Below, one piece after another: positions 58,731 through 64,000 of a stretch of DNA of 64,000 bases (positions within the stretch are counted from its first letter, which is position 1; the number at the start of each line of letters is the position of its first letter). The stretch comes from RPQJ01 sp963707145 (GTDB lineage: Bacteria > Pseudomonadota > Gammaproteobacteria > Steroidobacterales > Steroidobacteraceae): NCBI GenBank assembly GCA_963707145.1, contig CAVPOQ010000007.1, positions 372,001 to 436,000 of the forward strand, read 5' to 3'. The position numbers and the translations under genes were made by a program. The notes beneath the pieces were generated by a model that was given only the letters and a program-made list of their open reading frames with translations, did not search any database and was not told the DNA's origin.

Positions 58731-60530
58731 TCAGGCCGCCCGCGGCACCGCGTCGAACGCGATGGTCATGCGCGGCTCGTCGCCGTGGATCGGCGTCGTG
58801 CCGTGCCACAGGTAGGACGGGAACAGCACGAGCCGGCCCGCCCGCGGCTGCACCAGGCGCAGCGGTTCGCCGCCCGGCATCGGAAAACGCGGCTCGCCGA
58901 ACTTGATCCAGCCGCTGCGCGCGACCGGGTCTTCCACTTCCGCGGGCACTGCGAGGTAGTACGCGGAGCTGATCCAGCCCTCGGGGTGGATGTGGTTCAC
59001 GTGGTGCCCCCCGCGGCGCAGGCGCACCGACCAGCACCCCACCAGCCGCGCCGGCGCGACGTTGCGGGCGAGCAGGGGATGACGATCATCGCGGCCGAGG
59101 GCGGCCTGGTACGCAGCGATCGGTTCCTCGAGCGCGCGCCGAAATGCCACGATCAGCGGTTCGTCGTCGCCGAGCAGGCCGCGCGAGGTCTGCGTGCCGA
59201 AGCGCATGCTCTGGTCCAGCGGATGGTGGCGCTGCGCATGGCGCGACTCGATCACCGGCCGCAGGGCGGCGTTGAACTCCTCGATGCTCGAGTACCCGGG
59301 CGGCGGCGGCAGGTCGTACGGGCGCACCAGGCGCTGCACGTCGCACCACTCCTCGAACAGCGGCTCGCGCAGCTGCCGCGCGGCATCGATTCGATAGGTG
59401 ATCCAGCGCTGGTCGAGCGGCGCGCGCGCGCGGAAGCGCTCGATGATCGGAACGGCAGCGACCGGCTCGCCCGCGGACAGCAGGGCCGCGACGTAGTTCT
59501 CGACCACCGGCACGTCCTCGGGCATGGCGGCGGCGGCCTGCCGCGCGACGGCAACGGCCTCGGCGTAATGTCCGGACTCGTGGAGGATGTTGCCGAGCGA
59601 ACTGAGCAACTGCGGAGCGGCTCCGTGCCGCGCCAGCAGCTCACGCACCAGTCGTTCCGCGGCGGCCGCCTGGCCCGCGCGGCGCAGTACGTCGGCGTGC
59701 ATCATGCCCACGGCGGGCGGTGCGCCGGGCCGGCTCGCCGCCGAGCGCAGTGCCGCGGCGAAATCCTCGTCGCCGCGCACGTGCCGCAGCTGCGCGAGCA
59801 GGAACTGCGCGTCGAGGTCTTCCGGACGATCCGACACGAGAGCTGCCAGTTCGTGCTCCGCCTCGCCGTAGCGGTCGAGCAGCATCAGCGCCCGGGCGCG
59901 GGTGAGTGCGAGCCGGGGGTGGGCGAGCCCGAGCAAGCGGGCCGACTCGACGTGCTCGAGTGCCTCGATGGCGCGTTCCTCGCGGCAGAGCACCGCGGCA
60001 AGGTTGTAGCGTGCGGCGGCGTAGCCGGGCGCGAGTCCTACCGCACGTTCCAGCGCCGTGCGGGCCTCAGGCGTGCGGCCGAGCCCATCGAGCGCGACGC
60101 CCAGCGCCGACCAGGCCTCGCTGTCGCGCGCATCGGCGCCCACGAGTGCCCGTGCCTGGGCCTCCGCCTCGACGTAGCGGCCGAGTTGGTTGGCGAGACG
60201 CGCCAGACCGAGCCGCGCAGGCCGGAAGCGGCCGTCGAGGCGCACGGCCTGCCCGAACTGCTGCAGGGCCGACGCGGTGTCACCCCGGGTGGCGAGCAGC
60301 TGGGCGTAGTTGCTCCGGAATTCCGGATTGCCCGGCTCGAGTTCCGCGCTCAGCCGCAGCAGCCGCTCGGCCTCCTCGAGCCGCCCGCGGCGTCGCTCGA
60401 CGAGCCCGAGCAGGTGCGTCGCGCGCGCGTCGGCCGGGCGCCGTGCGAGCACGGAGCGGCAGGTGGACTCGGCCTCGTCGAGGCGGCCTGCCTGCAGGTG
60501 GCCGGCGGCGGTGCGCAGCAGGGGATCCAT
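58731..60530 (-). CDS. TPR protein with C-terminal 2OG-Fe(II) oxygenase domain
   Basis: The protein has 599 residues. About ten TPR-type repeats (LLRTAAGHLQAGRLDEAE, ATHLLGLVERRRGRLEEAE, AWSALGVALDGLGRTPEA) fill the first 370 residues. The C-terminal 200 residues match the putative 2OG-Fe(II) oxygenase family: iron ligands in VNHIHPEGWISSAYYLA, then LFPSYLWHGTTPI and the 2-oxoglutarate Arg in PRMTIAFD. The TPR array probably recruits the protein substrate of the hydroxylase. The target is unknown. It is preceded by the TonB receptor terminator. Confidence 0.87.
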   Translation of the reverse strand: MDPLLRTAAGHLQAGRLDEAESTCRSVLARRPADARATHLLGLVERRRGRLEEAERLLRLSAELEPGNPEFRSNYAQLLATRGDTASALQQFGQAVRLDGRFRPARLGLARLANQLGRYVEAEAQARALVGADARDSEAWSALGVALDGLGRTPEARTALERAVGLAPGYAAARYNLAAVLCREERAIEALEHVESARLLGLAHPRLALTRARALMLLDRYGEAEHELAALVSDRPEDLDAQFLLAQLRHVRGDEDFAAALRSAASRPGAPPAVGMMHADVLRRAGQAAAAERLVRELLARHGAAPQLLSSLGNILHESGHYAEAVAVARQAAAAMPEDVPVVENYVAALLSAGEPVAAVPIIERFRARAPLDQRWITYRIDAARQLREPLFEEWCDVQRLVRPYDLPPPPGYSSIEEFNAALRPVIESRHAQRHHPLDQSMRFGTQTSRGLLGDDEPLIVAFRRALEEPIAAYQAALGRDDRHPLLARNVAPARLVGCWSVRLRRGGHHVNHIHPEGWISSAYYLAVPAEVEDPVARSGWIKFGEPRFPMPGGEPLRLVQPRAGRLVLFPSYLWHGTTPIHGDEPRMTIAFDAVPRAA

Positions 60531-60570
60531 CGGGCCGCGAGCTTACCCGACTTGCCGCCCGCGGCCAGCC

Positions 60571-60605
60571 AAAAAAAACGCCGCCCTGTCCGGGACAGGG
60601 CGGCG
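60571..60605 (-). terminator. Rho-independent terminator of the TonB-dependent receptor gene
   Basis: On the minus strand CGCCGCCCTGTCC pairs with GGACAGGGCGGCG in a near-perfect stem of about 13 bases, followed by eight T. It lies 35 bases after the receptor stop. This is the one clear intrinsic terminator in the window. Confidence 0.92.
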
Positions 60606-60639
60606 GCCTCGAGAGGCAGCGTCGAAGTCGGCTCGACGA

Positions 60640-63615
60640 CTACTTGAACTTCACGGTCATGTTCACGAAGTAGCGCGTGCCGAGCACGTCGTACGTCGAC
60701 GGGTCGGTGTTCGACTGGATGCCAGCCTGCGCGCTCGTCGTGTAGATCGGCGGATCCTCGTTGGTCAGGTTGATGACGCCGGCCGTGAACGACAGGTTGT
60801 CGTTCGTGTCCCAGCGCGCGCTCAGGTCGTGGTAGGTGTAGGAATCAACCGACGGAGCCACACCGGTCGACGGCGAGAGGATCGCGTCGTTGTTCACGAC
60901 GTCCATGCCGTCGATGTAGCGCATCGTCCAGCGGAACGTGAAATCGCTGACGTCCCAGCCGATCGCGAAGCGTCCCTTGTACTCGGGGAACGCGCTTGCG
61001 ACCGTCTGGCCGATGGTGCCGGTGCGCTCGATCCACGGATCCGCCTTCGTGTCCTGCTGCTCGATGTTGAGCAGATAGGTGAACAACAGGTTGAAGCTCA
61101 GGCCGCCCCACTTCTCGTCGGCGCCGAAGTTGGCGAGCGGCAGGCCGTAGTCGACCTGGAAGTCGATGCCCTCTTCCTTCAGCCCGCCGAGGTTCAGGTT
61201 GGTCGTGACGACGTCCTGGACGCCGAAGTTCGCCGTGCTGCGCGTGAACTGCTGGCAGAAGAAGTTGTTCGGATCGTAGGTCGGGTTGGCGTCGAGCTGG
61301 TTGAAGCAGCGCGAGACGATGCCGCTGGTGGTGAGCGAGCTGATCACGTCGGTGATCTCGTAGCTCCACCAGTCCACCGAGGCGCTGAGCGTCCGGGCCC
61401 ACTCGTTGTCGAAGTTCGACACCCACGCGACGCCCGCCGTGTACGTGTCGGCCTCTTCCGGGTCGAGGTCCGGGTTGCCGCCGATGATCGAGCGCGCCTG
61501 CGGGTTCAACTGCGTGAAGGTCGGCAGCGTGCTCGCCGGGATGCCCTGTGCCGAGCACAGCGCGGTGACCGCCGCGGCATCCGGGCCGGTCCGGAACGTG
61601 CTGTTGAAGTTGCAGGGATCGGAGTACTGCGGGAAGTTCTCCTGCTGGGGCAGGAACAGCTCGTTGATGTTCGGCGCCCGGATGGCGCGGTTGTACGAGC
61701 CGCGGACCTTGAAGGTCTCGAACGGGTTCCACTGCAGCCCGGCCTTGTACGTGTCGACGCCGCCCGCAAGGTTGTAGTCGGAGTAGCGATAGCCGAGGTC
61801 GGCCGACAGGTAGTAGATGCCCGGGATGTCCTTGAGGATCGGCACGGCAAGCTCGATGAATCCTTCCGTGACGCTCACTTCGCCCGACACCGGGCGCTGC
61901 GCGTTGAAGCCCACGACGTCGCCGCTCGCCAGGAACGTGTCCGGGCGGAAGTCCGCGGTGTTCTTGCGATACTCGGCGCCGACGTTGAACTGCAGCGGCC
62001 CGGCCGGCAGGTCGAACAGCGAGCCGGTCACGCTGCCGAGCACCTGCGTCTGCTCGGTCTTCTGGATATTGGTCGCCTGGATGGTGACCGCGTCGGCGCA
62101 GGCCGCGCTGACGTTGCCGGCGCCGAACGGGTTGAACTGCGCACAACCCTGCGCGGCGTAGGCAGCCGGGTTGTTGTAGGCGGCCTGCAGGCGCGAGCGC
62201 GAGAGGTTGCCGTCCTGAATGCTGGTGTAGTCCGCCTTGCCCCAGCTGCCGAAGACGTCCCAGTTCCAGCCGTTGGAGAAGTCGCCGCGGAAGCCGACGA
62301 GGCCCTGGGTCACGTCGTACTCGTTGTCCTGGTCACGCGGGCCCGACTCGAGGTAGCGACGCGTGAACGACGAGGTCGGCAGCGGCGCGAGCGGGGTCGC
62401 GCGGCTCGCGAGCAGGATCTTGAGGTCGTTCGGAATGAGCGGGTTGGTGATCGGCATCGAGCAGCCGAGCGCCGTACCGGCGCAGGTCACCGGCGTCGAG
62501 GCCAGCTGCTGGTCCGCCGAGTAGGTCGTGTACATGATGCGCGTATACGCCTCGACGACGTCCGGCACGATGTCGTAGGTGGCGAAGCCCGAGATCTGCC
62601 GGCGGGTCGACGGCAGCTGCAGGTAGTTCACCGGGCCGAAGTTGTACGAGTAGGACAGCGGGTTGAAGCCCGGGTCGTTCTTGTTCCCGCGGTAGTTCAC
62701 CACCGGCTGGGCGGCGTTGCCACGGCCGAATGAGAACAGCGTGCCGTCGGTGTTGAAGCCGATGGCGGCTGCCGGCGGGACTGAGCCTGCGGGCGCGCCG
62801 TAGGCGCCGAACACCTGATTGAGCGCGGCCTGCGTGGGCTGGTTGGTGCCCCAGTCGATGCGGCCGTCCGGCACCGTGCCCGAGCCCAGTGGCTGCAGCG
62901 TCGGGCCGCGCGCGACCTGGCCGAACTCGCGGGCGCCCGCGAGTACCGCGTCACGCGTGTCGTAGGAAATGGCCAGCACGGCATTGCCGCGGTCGTCGGC
63001 GAAATTGCCGCCGATCAGGCCCTCGAACGAGTAGGTGGTGCCATCGCTCTTGTCGGTGACGCCGTACTGCGCATTGAACTGCACGCCCTCGAAGTCGTTG
63101 CGCAGGCGGATGTTCACCACGCCCGCGATGGCGTCCGAGCCGTACACCGAGGACGCGCCGCCGGTGAGGATCTCGACGTTCTGGATCAGCGACTGCGGGA
63201 CCGTGTTCAGGTCCACGACGCCGGTCACGTTGGAAGGTGTGAGGCGCGTGCCGTCGAGCAGCACCAGGGTGCGGACCGTGCCGAGGCCGCGCAGGTCGAT
63301 GTTCGCCTGGCCGCCGTTCGACGGGTTGTTCGACGTCGTGGTGATGCTCGCGACGACCTGCGGCATCGTGTTCAGCACCGTCTCGAGCTGCAGCTCGCCG
63401 GACAGCGCGAACGTTTCTTCGCTCAGCGAGACCACCGGGCTCGGCGAGTCGTAGTCGGGGCGCGCGATGCGCGAACCGGTGACGACCACTTCCTCGAGCT
63501 CGACTCCAGCGGGCTCCCCGACCTGCGCGGTCGCGGGGACAGCGTAGGCCGACGCCAGGGCCGCCGCTGCCAGCGTGCAACGCACCGCCTGCCGAACGTG
63601 TGACGAATGAGTCAT
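60640..63615 (-). CDS. TonB-dependent outer-membrane receptor
   Basis: The protein has 991 residues. A signal peptide ending VPATAQ is followed by a TonB-box-like EEVVVTGSRI (about 41-50) and a plug domain (QLETVLNTMPQVV, RGLGTVRTLVLLDGTRL, VEILTGGASSVYGSDAIAGVVN). The long barrel ends with a C-terminal TVKFK. Sequence type is that of the large receptors common in Steroidobacter/Sphingomonas-like bacteria that take up sugars, peptides or siderophores; a specific ligand cannot be given. The start at ATG 63615 gives the best signal peptide. A palindrome-rich region lies upstream, and a strong terminator downstream. Confidence 0.93.
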   Translation of the reverse strand: MTHSSHVRQAVRCTLAAAALASAYAVPATAQVGEPAGVELEEVVVTGSRIARPDYDSPSPVVSLSEETFALSGELQLETVLNTMPQVVASITTTSNNPSNGGQANIDLRGLGTVRTLVLLDGTRLTPSNVTGVVDLNTVPQSLIQNVEILTGGASSVYGSDAIAGVVNIRLRNDFEGVQFNAQYGVTDKSDGTTYSFEGLIGGNFADDRGNAVLAISYDTRDAVLAGAREFGQVARGPTLQPLGSGTVPDGRIDWGTNQPTQAALNQVFGAYGAPAGSVPPAAAIGFNTDGTLFSFGRGNAAQPVVNYRGNKNDPGFNPLSYSYNFGPVNYLQLPSTRRQISGFATYDIVPDVVEAYTRIMYTTYSADQQLASTPVTCAGTALGCSMPITNPLIPNDLKILLASRATPLAPLPTSSFTRRYLESGPRDQDNEYDVTQGLVGFRGDFSNGWNWDVFGSWGKADYTSIQDGNLSRSRLQAAYNNPAAYAAQGCAQFNPFGAGNVSAACADAVTIQATNIQKTEQTQVLGSVTGSLFDLPAGPLQFNVGAEYRKNTADFRPDTFLASGDVVGFNAQRPVSGEVSVTEGFIELAVPILKDIPGIYYLSADLGYRYSDYNLAGGVDTYKAGLQWNPFETFKVRGSYNRAIRAPNINELFLPQQENFPQYSDPCNFNSTFRTGPDAAAVTALCSAQGIPASTLPTFTQLNPQARSIIGGNPDLDPEEADTYTAGVAWVSNFDNEWARTLSASVDWWSYEITDVISSLTTSGIVSRCFNQLDANPTYDPNNFFCQQFTRSTANFGVQDVVTTNLNLGGLKEEGIDFQVDYGLPLANFGADEKWGGLSFNLLFTYLLNIEQQDTKADPWIERTGTIGQTVASAFPEYKGRFAIGWDVSDFTFRWTMRYIDGMDVVNNDAILSPSTGVAPSVDSYTYHDLSARWDTNDNLSFTAGVINLTNEDPPIYTTSAQAGIQSNTDPSTYDVLGTRYFVNMTVKFK

Positions 63616-64000
63616 CGATGAGATCTCCACGAATGAGTTGATTGCGCCTGCCGCAAGGACATCGGGTCCGCCGGGGACGTAGATCCCGCTGCACCCGATC
63701 CCCCGTCGGCCCCCCGACCCTGCCGCTGCACTCGCACCCTTTAGTTTTCCGTGGGTTGCGCAGCCTGCGGACGCCGTCCTGCGAACGTGTTGCGGAAGAT
63801 ACTGACGTCGCCGCCCGTCCGCAACACCTGTTGCGCACAGCGCACGCGCATCGCCCTGCATATGTTGCATGGCTGCAACAGCGACCGGGGCCCGCGTCAG
63901 CACCCGTCGCCACGCGCGGCGGCACCTGAATTCAGGCCCCGGCACGATCCGCGCGGCGTCCTTTCAAGCTCCCGTCGGCACGGGCATGATGCGCGGCGCA
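63616..64000 (-). promoter_or_regulatory. Upstream region of the TonB receptor with clustered TGTTGC palindromes
   Basis: No convincing gene is seen in this stretch. It holds GTGTTGCGGA (63787-63796) with its exact complement TCCGCAACAC (63818-63827), a CTGTTGCGCACAG copy (63828-63840), and TGTTGCA-TGGC-TGCAACA (63863-63880), a perfect palindrome. Five TGTTGC/GCAACA half-sites in under 100 bases suggest binding sites for a regulator controlling the receptor or a gene beyond the edge. The regulator is not identified. Confidence 0.5.

Overview
The window is very GC-rich bacterial DNA, densely packed with genes whose starts and stops often overlap by 1-4 bases. The gene content points to a Gammaproteobacterium: HemG-type protoporphyrinogen dehydrogenase, DUF2058 and UPF0149 proteins, the PA2779/PA2778 pair known from Pseudomonas, NAD-malic enzyme MaeA, Bfr/Bfd, and a large TonB-dependent receptor. 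Nevskiales or Steroidobacterales-like lineages would fit, but no rRNA or universal marker is present to fix the taxon. I saw no tRNA, rRNA, CRISPR array, insertion sequence or prophage. This reads as a chromosomal core/accessory mosaic.

Layout. 1-9.6 kb: thioesterase (cut by the window edge), DUF2058, hemG, UPF0149, EamA exporter, secreted amidohydrolase, DUF2855, alpha-amylase lipoprotein, malic enzyme. 9.7-15.7 kb: rhodanese, SYLF protein, bfd-bfr with a Fur-box-like site, and a 2-oxoacid:ferredoxin oxidoreductase operon (korA-korB) translationally coupled to a ferritin-like protein. 15.8-21.7 kb: acyltransferase, an acyl-ACP-reductase-like enzyme, outer-membrane barrel, lipocalin-rhomboid pair, and the PA2779-PA2778 operon. 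21.8-26.6 kb: a divergent detoxification island (LysR-GFA-GST against azoR-DoxX-pirin). 26.7-37.2 kb: orphan HicA-like protein, YeiH transporter facing an ArsR regulator with the persulfide-sensor cysteine spacing, hydrolases, a cytochrome c fused to a barrel-like domain, NnrU, LysR, a 38-residue membrane protein behind a structured leader, and a frameshifted SMP-30 gene.

37.2-46.5 kb: a catabolic cluster (SDR, carboxylase beta, acyl-CoA dehydrogenase, enoyl-CoA hydratase, carboxylase alpha, BKACE) in the gene order of the acyclic-terpene (atu) operon of Pseudomonas. It is divergent from a second acyl-CoA dehydrogenase and a TetR repressor, with a palindromic operator between them. 46.7-55.9 kb: a wax ester synthase/DGAT followed by a DUF1302 - DUF1329 - YCF48 - RND(MMPL) series, which looks like an outer-membrane lipid-handling or export module. 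Its DUF1302 gene carries several apparent frameshifts. 56-64 kb: an unrecognised 166-residue protein, old-yellow-enzyme-like reductase, epoxide-hydrolase-like protein, a TPR/2OG-Fe(II) oxygenase fusion, and a TonB-dependent receptor with a textbook terminator and a palindrome-rich upstream region.

The theme that joins the parts is acyl-lipid metabolism. An acyl-ACP-reductase-like protein with the conserved cysteine, acyltransferases, terpenoid/branched acyl-CoA oxidation, WS/DGAT and a candidate envelope export system suggest a cell that makes and perhaps exports neutral lipids while degrading hydrophobic carbon sources. The strongest candidates for something undescribed are the WS/DGAT-linked export cluster, the acyl-ACP-reductase-like gene, and the Kor-ferritin coupling.
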